From Niabella ginsenosidivorans (GTDB lineage Bacteria > Bacteroidota > Bacteroidia > Chitinophagales > Chitinophagaceae), in the NCBI RefSeq assembly GCF_001654455.1, contig NZ_CP015772.1, positions 4,898,001 through 4,962,000 on the forward strand: a stretch of DNA of 64,000 nucleotides, written 5' to 3'. Positions 55,180 through 62,417 of the stretch are shown here, one piece after another. The notes beneath the pieces were generated by a model that was given only the letters and a program-made list of their open reading frames with translations, was not told where the DNA came from and did not search any database. Every line of letters starts with the position of its first letter. The first letter of the stretch is position 1. The position numbers and the translations under genes are program-made.

Positions 55180-56273
55180 TATTCATTATTTTCCTGATAA
55201 AAAGTCCGTAACAGTTCCGTTTCAGCAGTCAGCTTCCTTGTTGCCGTTTTATATTTGGTACGAAACGGATGATCTGCCCAGTATTCATATTTTTCAAACG
55301 CGCTTTCCTGCACCTGTAAGTCATTTTCCAACTGTGCATACAGCAGCTGATATTTCTCCGGATTTATGTTCTCCAGTCTATTGAGATGTGGCATTAAGTT
55401 TTCCCAACAGGTCCTGTTATAATGCCTGTTCCTTTCAACCAGCCGGATGGTGTATTCTTTTTTAAATTGCTCATATTCTTCAAGTATGATCCTATACTCA
55501 ATCAGTGATTTTTGAAAATAAAAATCCGCAGTGCGGATGGAATTGATATTAACAGAAAGAATCTGTTTAGATAAATTATCAAAGTCTGTAATATTCCCCC
55601 CTAATTGTTCCCTCAAATGCCGCAGCCCTTTTTCCGTATCCCTGCTTTCAAAATCATCCCTGAAACTTTTTACTGAAATTTTCCTTATGCCATATTTAAA
55701 ATAAACAGGAAGCAACAGAATGCTGCAAACAAAAACGGTTAGCATCCAGGACAGCGGTTGATTGTTGAGAATGGATTTTAGTATTTCGGCAAACCGGTCA
55801 CCTTCCTCGTAATTATGAGAGAAGATCCACACATTAACGGGCTGTGCTACCACTACCGCAAGAAAGGTTATTAAACCCAACCTGAATAAAAATGAAAAGC
55901 TCAGCAACAGTCTTTTCTCTTTTTTCTTTTCTTCAATAATGATCTTCTTTTTTTTGCCATTCTGAATGATCGTTTTCTTTTGTGCTACGGGCAATAACGC
56001 CGGAGAAATGGTGTATAATAACAGTAAGTAAAGAAGGGTAACCAAAAATGCCCAAACAACGGCTACAGGAATACTGATCCACCGGGCATTGTCAAAAATA
56101 TGCGATACAAAAAGCCCTGCACTCAGCCAGCAACCAACAAATATCAATAGCACAAATGCTCCTATCAACGCAAACCGGATTTGAATACCGGTACTACATT
56201 TCCGTATTATAAAATCGTCTTCGCCTGAAAAAGAACAGAAAAGCAGTCTTAAATTATGAATTGCCTGATTCAT
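55179..56273 (-). CDS. Polytopic membrane protein of unknown function
   Basis: This 364-aa protein has about four membrane helices in the N-terminal half (about 32-52, 65-88, 128-150, 175-195) and a helical C-terminal cytoplasmic region of about 160 residues (FQKSLIEYRIILEEYEQFKK). It overlaps the DUF4407 gene by 20 bp. I recognise no family. The tight coupling implies a complex with the DUF4407 protein. Confidence 0.78.
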   Translation of the reverse strand: MNQAIHNLRLLFCSFSGEDDFIIRKCSTGIQIRFALIGAFVLLIFVGCWLSAGLFVSHIFDNARWISIPVAVVWAFLVTLLYLLLLYTISPALLPVAQKKTIIQNGKKKKIIIEEKKKEKRLLLSFSFLFRLGLITFLAVVVAQPVNVWIFSHNYEEGDRFAEILKSILNNQPLSWMLTVFVCSILLLPVYFKYGIRKISVKSFRDDFESRDTEKGLRHLREQLGGNITDFDNLSKQILSVNINSIRTADFYFQKSLIEYRIILEEYEQFKKEYTIRLVERNRHYNRTCWENLMPHLNRLENINPEKYQLLYAQLENDLQVQESAFEKYEYWADHPFRTKYKTATRKLTAETELLRTFYQENNE

Positions 56274-57531
56274 CAGGAGGTATGTTTTTTATATAGTCAT
56301 CAAGGTTTTCATCAATTCGTTTCTTTTCCCTGTTTTTATATTGCTCCACTGCATAATTTGTAAGCTCCTTTTGTATATCCGTTAGTTTTATTTTTTCATA
56401 AACCATTTTATCTGCTTCATGATTCATTACCAAATGCCGTTCCTGCCCTGCTTTATCTTTATAATAATCATACCGAACTTCAATACCGTTTTCTGCTTTT
56501 ATCAGCTCATCCCGGTTTTCGGCCAGGTAATCATACGGCGTTTTTATAAGCATCAGCTTAAAGAAAACCGGTGTTAATTCTATTGCCATAAACAGCAGGG
56601 TAATAAAAAGGGAAATAACCCAGCCCGCTATTTCATGGGCTTTCTGTATCCTGATCAGCAAGCCGTCTAATGTAGCGGCCTTTTGCTCGGCACTTGCTAT
56701 GTCACTTTTCTTTTCGTCATCAAATTTTTTCATATCCGCTAATGCAGCAAGATATTCCGGAGTATTCTTCAGCTCTTTCAATTGGTTTTCTATAATGCCC
56801 GCCTGGCGTTCCAATTCTTCAGCCCTGGGTCCAAATGCTGCTCCGTTACCATTTTTACCTGTTATTTCTTTGGAAATTTCTGAACGCAGATCGGTAATAG
56901 CGGCTTCTTTCGCGTCAATATCATTCTGAATTTTTCCCAGCTTGGCTTTTGTATCAGCCACTTTTTTATCATAATTTATTTTTGCCTGTTCAATCCCCGC
57001 TTGTTTTTCTTTTTCCTGTTGTTTTTGCACCGCCAGATCAATTTCCGTTTTAAACATTCTTATTTCAACCGGTTTGGAAATGGTCAATGCGATGATGGCA
57101 CCCATCAGGATACGTGGGATGGCCCCTTTTAGTTCTCCCCAGGTTATGGCTTCTGTACCATCGCCTTTACCCGTGCTTGTTACTATAAACCGGTCAATAT
57201 TAAAAATGATGAGCCCCCATATGATACCGAATAAAACAGATAGTATCACCGTTTGGGGATCTGTAGGGATATAGGTTGTATTTTGAACAACCGTTTTTGT
57301 TTTATCAAGAACATCCGCCGTTTTTGGAGAAAAGATCGTATAAAATGCATAGCCGCCTGCAAGGCCGGCCATTGCCCCGGTTGCAAATACAATGCCGCCC
57401 AGGCACATATACTTTACCTGGTCGCTATAGGTTGCCCGTTCCAGCAAATACCGGTCGCCACCCGCGGCCTTCCATAAAAACCGCATGACACTGCTTGAGG
57501 CCGGAGTTACATAATAGTCTCTTACTTTCAT
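56254..57531 (-). CDS. DUF4407-domain membrane protein
   Basis: This 425-aa protein has the DUF4407 pattern: N-terminal helices (YMCLGGIVFATGAMAGLAGG), GIIWGLIIFNIDRFIV, a long coiled coil (about 185-275, rich in K, E and Q) and a further membrane segment near 300 (VISLFITLLFMAIELTPVFF). The family is widespread but uncharacterised. The coiled coil between membrane pairs suggests a large periplasmic or cytoplasmic stalk. It overlaps the upstream gene by 4 bp. Confidence 0.88.
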   Translation of the reverse strand: MKVRDYYVTPASSSVMRFLWKAAGGDRYLLERATYSDQVKYMCLGGIVFATGAMAGLAGGYAFYTIFSPKTADVLDKTKTVVQNTTYIPTDPQTVILSVLFGIIWGLIIFNIDRFIVTSTGKGDGTEAITWGELKGAIPRILMGAIIALTISKPVEIRMFKTEIDLAVQKQQEKEKQAGIEQAKINYDKKVADTKAKLGKIQNDIDAKEAAITDLRSEISKEITGKNGNGAAFGPRAEELERQAGIIENQLKELKNTPEYLAALADMKKFDDEKKSDIASAEQKAATLDGLLIRIQKAHEIAGWVISLFITLLFMAIELTPVFFKLMLIKTPYDYLAENRDELIKAENGIEVRYDYYKDKAGQERHLVMNHEADKMVYEKIKLTDIQKELTNYAVEQYKNREKKRIDENLDDYIKNIPPDESGNS

Positions 57532-58070
57532 ATAAAATCAGTTTGGCTAAATAAGGAATGATTGAGTTGTATGTTCGGGTACCTGAGTTTTACCCGGGAA
57601 TGTTTCAACTGGATGTTTGGAGTAGTAACCGCTAATTTTGAATAGTTGGATAGTTGCGCTTTAATAACTTTGCCCGTGTCATTCAGTTTTCTTAATTCTA
57701 TTTTAAACAATTTGCTTTTTACGGTTTTCTCAGCAATTACAGAAATGAGAAACTTTTTTTTCTTAAAAAATCCATGTACCACCAATTCAACCGGTATTAC
57801 AGGCACATTTTTCAGGTTCAGAATAAGAATTTCCTGTTCTGTTGTTCTCTTAATATTTTTAAAGTTGTACCAAAGCGCGTTTCTGAACCGGTAACGAATT
57901 ACCAGGTAGCTTTTGTCAAACAGGTACCTTTCTGCATAAGAAAGTTGTAAAAGCGTAATGGCTTTTCGCCGCCTGAAAAGGACCCTGAAAAACCGCCCGA
58001 TAATGATAAATACGAATTTTATCTTTTTTCCTGCAGGCTTAATATAGTCGGAGAAATAAAAAATCGTCAT
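57528..58070 (-). CDS. First gene of the DUF4407 operon, unknown function
   Basis: This 180-aa basic protein has one hydrophobic stretch near the N-terminus (KFVFIIIGRFFRVLF) and a beta-rich remainder. The pattern ILNLKNVPVIPVELVVHGFF resembles proteins with a conserved N-terminal beta domain, such as the DUF4138/TraN-like fold, but not convincingly. Its stop overlaps the DUF4407 start (ATGA-type), so it belongs to the same operon. Confidence 0.68.
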   Translation of the reverse strand: MTIFYFSDYIKPAGKKIKFVFIIIGRFFRVLFRRRKAITLLQLSYAERYLFDKSYLVIRYRFRNALWYNFKNIKRTTEQEILILNLKNVPVIPVELVVHGFFKKKKFLISVIAEKTVKSKLFKIELRKLNDTGKVIKAQLSNYSKLAVTTPNIQLKHSRVKLRYPNIQLNHSLFSQTDFI

Positions 58071-58148
58071 TACTTGTTTTGATACTTGCGATTATTAAAG
58101 AAGATCCTGTTCCGATACAAACCGATGCAACAAAATACAGGGATACAT

Positions 58149-58499
58149 TTAATTACACAGGCTCCGGTCTACATACACTTTATTACCGCCGGATGTAAGA
58201 TAATAGCAGCCGCCTCTTTTTCCCCGGTAATATACCCTGCCGGCGGTGGATTTGCGGGTAGTTGTTTTCTTTTTAATTGCAGTACTGCTTTTGCTAAAAT
58301 CAGAGCTGTACGCGTTATTAATCCCTACATTTTTGTTATTTACAGATGGTTTTTGTTCACTGACATACTCCCAGGTATAATTGCTATACAGCTTTACGGT
58401 GGCCCCATCTGTAGTCTTTACGATATGCTTCACTTTTTTCTGAGCGCAGGAAGCATGAGTAAACAAAGACAGCATTAAGAACTGGATCACCCGGCTCAT
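58149..58499 (-). CDS. Small secreted basic protein
   Basis: This 116-aa protein has a signal peptide (to THASCAQ) and a Lys/Thr-rich linker. The C-terminal motif GKRGGCYYLTSGGNKVYVDR ending in Cys resembles the short basic-adaptor-type domain (GPRGGRYY...GKKVYV) found in many bacterial and viral proteins. It is probably periplasmic or secreted. Its ATG overlaps the stop of the HsdR-N-like gene, so the two are translated together. Confidence 0.72.
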   Translation of the reverse strand: MSRVIQFLMLSLFTHASCAQKKVKHIVKTTDGATVKLYSNYTWEYVSEQKPSVNNKNVGINNAYSSDFSKSSTAIKKKTTTRKSTAGRVYYRGKRGGCYYLTSGGNKVYVDRSLCN

Positions 58500-59608
58500 A
58501 GTGTAGCATTTAGTTGTTCCTTTTCACTGTTTTTCTGATAATTACTAACCGTAGCCAGCAATTCCTTCCGGTACTGGTAAATATCATCCAGCGATGCCAG
58601 CAGCTTCCGCTCGCCATTATCTTTCCCCTTGTGAAATAATTCCAGGTACTTTTTTGAAAAATTAAAATGCAGTCTGGCCAGCGGTTTGCGGTTATTATCG
58701 TCCAGCAAAATGCCAAAATAAGACTGGGTGTCCCTGAAGGAGATACGTGCGGCCGGAACCACTTCCCGCAGAATAGCTTTTATGATCTGCGAACCTTCTA
58801 TTTCCTCTTCCGTAGTGATCAGTTTTGGTGAATCCGGGTTCTCGTCAATGGGTGCAACTTCCCTTTGCTCCTGTTTTGAAGGATTTTTCTCATTGATGTT
58901 TAAGGCATTCTTCAGCCGGAAGTTGATGGACTCATTAATAGAATTGGAGATGGCCCTTCGGGCATATTCTTTAAAGCTGGCAAGCCGGGATGCTGTTAAC
59001 GGCTTTTCAAAAAATCGGTTCACCAGCAACTTTACCAGCTCATCCGACGGATCTTTGAGCTCTTTTTCAAACTCGTTCCGGATGGCCTTTATATACTTTA
59101 AGTCCTCCGCTGAATCCAGGATGCCTTCCAGGTTGTAGCCGTTCCTGGTAAATTTTTCCAGGATCTTGATACCGGAGTCTTTAAGGTTGGAAAGTTCCAG
59201 GGTAAAAAAGGGTTTATCATCCATAATGTTCGGGCGCTCCAGGTCTGCATAAAAATTATATACCAACCCGTTTGTCAGTACTCCAAAACGCGATTTGGAA
59301 ACATGATAATACCGGTGCAGCTGGGAATTGTGCGCATCTGCATTTTCTTTCCAGTGCTTACATTCAATGATCAGGATGGGCTTGTCCTCTTTTTTGATCA
59401 CATAATCGATCTTCTCTCCTTTTTTTGTCCCGATGTCGCAAATGTATTCGGGGATCACTTCGGTCGGGTTAAAAATATCATACCCCAGGATCTGGATAAA
59501 AGGCATTACAAAGGCATTCTTTGTAGCTTCTTCTGTATGGATCTGGTCTTTCAGCGCAGCTACCCTCTGGTGCAGCTGCTCCAGCTTTAGTTTTAAATCA
59601 TTTTCCAT
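58496..59608 (-). CDS. Stand-alone HsdR-N (type I restriction R-subunit N-terminal-like) protein
   Basis: This 370-aa protein has an N-terminal PD-(D/E)xK-like domain (about 20-150) with Asp in KKGEKIDYVIK and the Glu-x-Lys pair in PILIIECKHW, as in HSDR_N domains. A helical middle and a small C-terminal beta domain (ISFRDTQSYFGILLDDNNRK) follow. No helicase domain or partner M/S genes exist, so it is not a type I system. Single proteins of this kind are common in Bacteroidota and may be nucleases of unknown role. It lies downstream of a palindrome-promoter element (59701). Confidence 0.85.
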   Translation of the reverse strand: MENDLKLKLEQLHQRVAALKDQIHTEEATKNAFVMPFIQILGYDIFNPTEVIPEYICDIGTKKGEKIDYVIKKEDKPILIIECKHWKENADAHNSQLHRYYHVSKSRFGVLTNGLVYNFYADLERPNIMDDKPFFTLELSNLKDSGIKILEKFTRNGYNLEGILDSAEDLKYIKAIRNEFEKELKDPSDELVKLLVNRFFEKPLTASRLASFKEYARRAISNSINESINFRLKNALNINEKNPSKQEQREVAPIDENPDSPKLITTEEEIEGSQIIKAILREVVPAARISFRDTQSYFGILLDDNNRKPLARLHFNFSKKYLELFHKGKDNGERKLLASLDDIYQYRKELLATVSNYQKNSEKEQLNATL

Positions 59609-59671
59609 TTTACGGCAGTTATTTTATGAACAGCAGTTTTTTTGATAACAAAAACATTTAATAATCTACAG

Positions 59672-59716
59672 CTAAGGTAACCGGCGATCCTTCACATCCA
59701 TTACGGGAAACCGTAA
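59672..59716 (-). promoter_or_regulatory. Palindrome-promoter element of the HsdR-N gene
   Basis: TTACGG-GAAA-CCGTAA (59701-59716) is followed on the minus strand after 21 nt by TACCTTAG (59672-59679), one mismatch from TAnnTTTG. The gene starts about 60 nt further. Confidence 0.55.
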
Positions 59717-59809
59717 ACAGTAAAATTTTTTATCTTAAAAAAACGGTGCTTTTCAAGCAGGCTAATAGATTATATACATTTGGTTGCACAAGCTTATAAC
59801 CCCCTGGTA

Positions 59810-60331
59810 CTACTTTCCGAAGGGCTTTTTGCGATGCCGCCAGTTCCAAGGTGCCACCGGCTTTTCGTCTGCCCAAAGCCCCTTTTTCTGAAGCCGGGCG
59901 GCCGTTTCCAGTGCCGCATATTCCCTGCTGTGAGAATATCTTTTAAAATGCCAGGCGAGGCCATTCTTTACCAGCTCTTTGTTGAGGTTCCGCCCGTCCT
60001 CCAGGATCACTTCTGCGATCAGCCGCTTATTCCGGTCGTATTGATGCTGTTGAATGAGGGTCACTTCTTTACCAAAGCATAAGCCGGCAGCAAACTGTTT
60101 GGCCCGGTTTCCAAAGGGCTGTTTCTTTTCCGGGCAGTCAATATGCGCCAGGCGCACCACCTGTTGTTTCCCCCCGATCAGCAATACAAAGGTGTCGCCA
60201 TCCTTTATGCCAATTACCTTGTAGGCTTTTTTGTTTTCAGCACCGCTCAGCCCGCTGTTATACGTTTTACCCGATAAGCCATTACAGGCAATCAAAAGCA
60301 GCAAAAGAATGGTTGCACTCCAGCGGATCAT
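59810..60331 (-). CDS. Thermonuclease (SNase)-family lipoprotein
   Basis: This 173-aa protein has a lipobox (LLLLLIACNG). The staphylococcal-nuclease fold is clear: VIGIKDGDTFVLL, catalytic Arg in VVRLAHIDCPEK, Glu/Arg pairs in KQPFGNRAKQFAA and YDRNKRLIAEVILEDGRNLN, and GLAWHFKRYSHS. It should be a membrane-anchored extracytoplasmic DNA/RNA nuclease. A near-ideal palindrome-promoter element lies just upstream. Confidence 0.92.
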   Translation of the reverse strand: MIRWSATILLLLLIACNGLSGKTYNSGLSGAENKKAYKVIGIKDGDTFVLLIGGKQQVVRLAHIDCPEKKQPFGNRAKQFAAGLCFGKEVTLIQQHQYDRNKRLIAEVILEDGRNLNKELVKNGLAWHFKRYSHSREYAALETAARLQKKGLWADEKPVAPWNWRHRKKPFGK

Positions 60332-60357
60332 TTATTAGAAGAGTTATTGCTTTTGCA

Positions 60358-60402
60358 CAAACTTATCATTGCAGGGAGTATCCTCATTACGGAAAACCGG
60401 AA
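60358..60402 (-). promoter_or_regulatory. Palindrome-promoter element of the thermonuclease gene
   Basis: TTACGG-AAAA-CCGGAA (60387-60402, one mismatch from symmetry) is followed after exactly 21 nt by TAAGTTTG (60358-60365), 26 nt before the ATG. Confidence 0.7.
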
Positions 60403-60510
60403 TGAATGGATGCAGCATGGGTATAACCTTTTTCGATTCGTGAGGACGCGAACCGGGGCAATCAGCCGTAAATACCAACAACAATTTAATTGCCCGGAGC
60501 ATCTTTAAAA

Positions 60511-60726
60511 TTACTTACACACCCCGCAACTGCCCCCGTCTTTTGAACAATGCTTGCAATACCTGCAATTTTTACAGGCCCTGCATGATTTGCTGCCGGT
60601 ACAGGTTGCCATTTCATTTTTGTATCCCGCTTCAGCAACATACAGGCGCTCATTACTTGCGGCGCTGCAGGAGGCCAGGAATAAAAAGATAAAAACGCAA
60701 CGCTTAGAGCGATTAAAAGACTTCAT
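60511..60726 (-). CDS. Small Cys-rich lipoprotein
   Basis: This 71-aa protein has an N-terminal hydrophobic signal with lipobox LFLASCSAAS. The mature part ends in a dense Cys array (CRACKNCRYCKHCSKDGGSC) like a metal-binding or disulfide-rich knot. The function is unknown. It has its own near-ideal palindrome-promoter element. Confidence 0.72.
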   Translation of the reverse strand: MKSFNRSKRCVFIFLFLASCSAASNERLYVAEAGYKNEMATCTGSKSCRACKNCRYCKHCSKDGGSCGVCK

Positions 60727-60742
60727 CTTCTGTTTATTTCTG

Positions 60743-60787
60743 CAAATGTATCCGCACGGAGAACCGGAGCATTACGGAAAACCGTAT
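60743..60787 (-). promoter_or_regulatory. Palindrome-promoter element of the Cys-rich lipoprotein gene
   Basis: TTACGG-AAAA-CCGTAT (60772-60787) is followed after exactly 21 nt by TACATTTG (60743-60750), a consensus -7 box 16 nt before the ATG. Confidence 0.7.
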
Positions 60788-60821
60788 TATTCCAGACCAA
60801 AGAAAGGTAAACCCCACACTG

Positions 60822-61787
60822 CTAATTTGACTTTACAGGCAGCGGCTGCTTTTTTAAAGGGAGGATATGTTTTTCATAAATATACCCGGTCAGAGGCTTT
60901 AGTGTGCGTTCTGTATAAACAGGATGTACACCCCTTTCTGTATAAAACTCAATTTTTCTGCCAAACTTTATGTAAAATACCTTGTTAATATCTGCTTCCG
61001 TAATCGTATCCGGCCGGGTTATCTTTTTAAAATAAACCAGCTTTTCAGAATCCAGCGCAATTACTAAAGCGCCATGCACTTTTTGGCTGCAGGATATTTG
61101 CTGGTAATGATCACCGGCCCAGTACATACAGGAACCTTTCATTGAGCTCGCCATAGGACCAGGTACACTCTTATTTGTTCCAACCCAATAAATAATGATT
61201 CCTGCCAATACTACTATAATTGCCGAAAGAGCAACAGGCCCTTTTTTAATATGAAAACCGGTCTTTGAAAAATTAGTTCCAGACCTGGTAACCGCTATCT
61301 GCAGTCCTTCATTCGGATTCGTCAACGCTTTGTCCGGTTGGTCGGATCCATTGGAGGTCTCCCCGTTTTTTTCTTTGTTACAGTTATATTTCTCCGTTCC
61401 GTCAATCGTTGTTTCTGAGTTTTCAGGATGATCGTAATGTCTTCCCAACTCAAAAGGCCTTGGTTCAAAACCGATCAACCAGGCAAGGAGCTCAATATTT
61501 TTTTCGTCTGTTGATGCGGTTTCTTTTCTCAGAAATTTTATCAGTGCTTTGAACTTATCTGCTTCATATCTCTTTATCGCCTTCAGTATTACTGCCTGGT
61601 CATTCCCTTCTCCAAAAAAAGCTTCCAAGACTCTTCCATCTTTCCTGGAAAATCTTTTTGTACAAGCCCTCAAACATGCTTTTTTGATTTTTGCCGGCGT
61701 TGGCTGCATAAGATCTAACGGCAGGTCATTTTCACGCTGCTTTTTCTCATAAAGCTGCAAAACAAGTTCCTGGTATTGCTCAAACAT
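60822..61787 (-). CDS. Single-pass membrane protein of unknown function
   Basis: This is a 321-aa protein from ATG at 61787 ([20 protein letters not shown]). A TTG at 61805 would extend it by six residues. The N-terminal half is cytoplasmic and helical, with a Ser/Asn/Glu-rich linker. One membrane helix is near residues 190-212 ([18 protein letters not shown]) and the outer domain is about 110 residues. The topology resembles anti-sigma-like or sensor proteins, but no motif proves it. Confidence 0.75.
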
Positions 61788-61791
61788 GTTA

Positions 61792-61835
61792 CAAAGTTTG
61801 TGCAATAAAGCTACGGAATTTACGGAATCCCGTAA
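61792..61835 (-). promoter_or_regulatory. Palindrome-promoter element (looser) of the 61787 gene
   Basis: TTACGG-AATC-CCGTAA (61820-61835) is symmetric. AAACTTTG (61792-61799) lies 20 nt away, one mismatch from the consensus. Further TACGG/CCGGAA half-sites crowd 61812-61880. No gene is seen from 61880 to 62140. Confidence 0.5.
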
Positions 61836-62140
61836 ACATTACCGGAATTCAAATGGAAAGACCGGAATTATCGGAACCGATTAATAATCAACCTATTACA
61901 TCGATCTATTTTTGTTGTGCACTCAGTTGAATGGCTCCTTTGCTAAGAGCGCTCCTGTACAGCACTGATTGCTCCGGGATGTTGAAAGCGGTTGTCTTTA
62001 AATGGTTTTGGGAAGCGTTTACCGGCTTCCGCAATCAATATCCTCCCCACTTCCCAAACGCGTAAGAAGCGCTTCTTACTGCACTGACATCCCTGCGCCG
62101 GAACCGGCAGCAGTATTCCTAAAATTTAAAATCATAAAAA

Positions 62141-62305
62141 ATGACAGAGTTCATACTTGCATTTTTGTTGTCGTTAATGTCACATCATCCATGTCCGACA
62201 ACAATACATAACGGCACACAGATAACCATCATGGATGATATAGGCGGAGAAACAGGGCATATACCTCCTTCACCACCACCGCCCCCACCGCCCGCTGACC
62301 AATAA
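62141..62305 (+). CDS. Small proline-rich peptide (54 aa)
   Basis: The short frame begins MTEFILAFLLSLMSHH (a possible signal or membrane anchor) and ends in a run of eight prolines nearly unbroken before ADQ. A strong terminator follows directly. The start lies after an A-rich stretch. It could be a secreted or anchored peptide. No family is known to me. Confidence 0.55.
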   Translation: MTEFILAFLLSLMSHHPCPTTIHNGTQITIMDDIGGETGHIPPSPPPPPPPADQ

Positions 62306-62317
62306 CAAGGTCCGTTT

Positions 62318-62352
62318 AATAAGGCAAGAGCGCATCTTGCCTTATTTTTTTT
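62318..62352 (+). terminator. Rho-independent terminator
   Basis: AATAAGGCAAGA-GCGCA-TCTTGCCTTATT is a 12-bp perfect stem followed by a T-run. Confidence 0.9.
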
Positions 62353-62417
62353 AATCCTGATAAAATGGATCATTAAAAAACAGGCAATTTTTTTTATTTT
62401 TAAGCTAAATACCTGTC

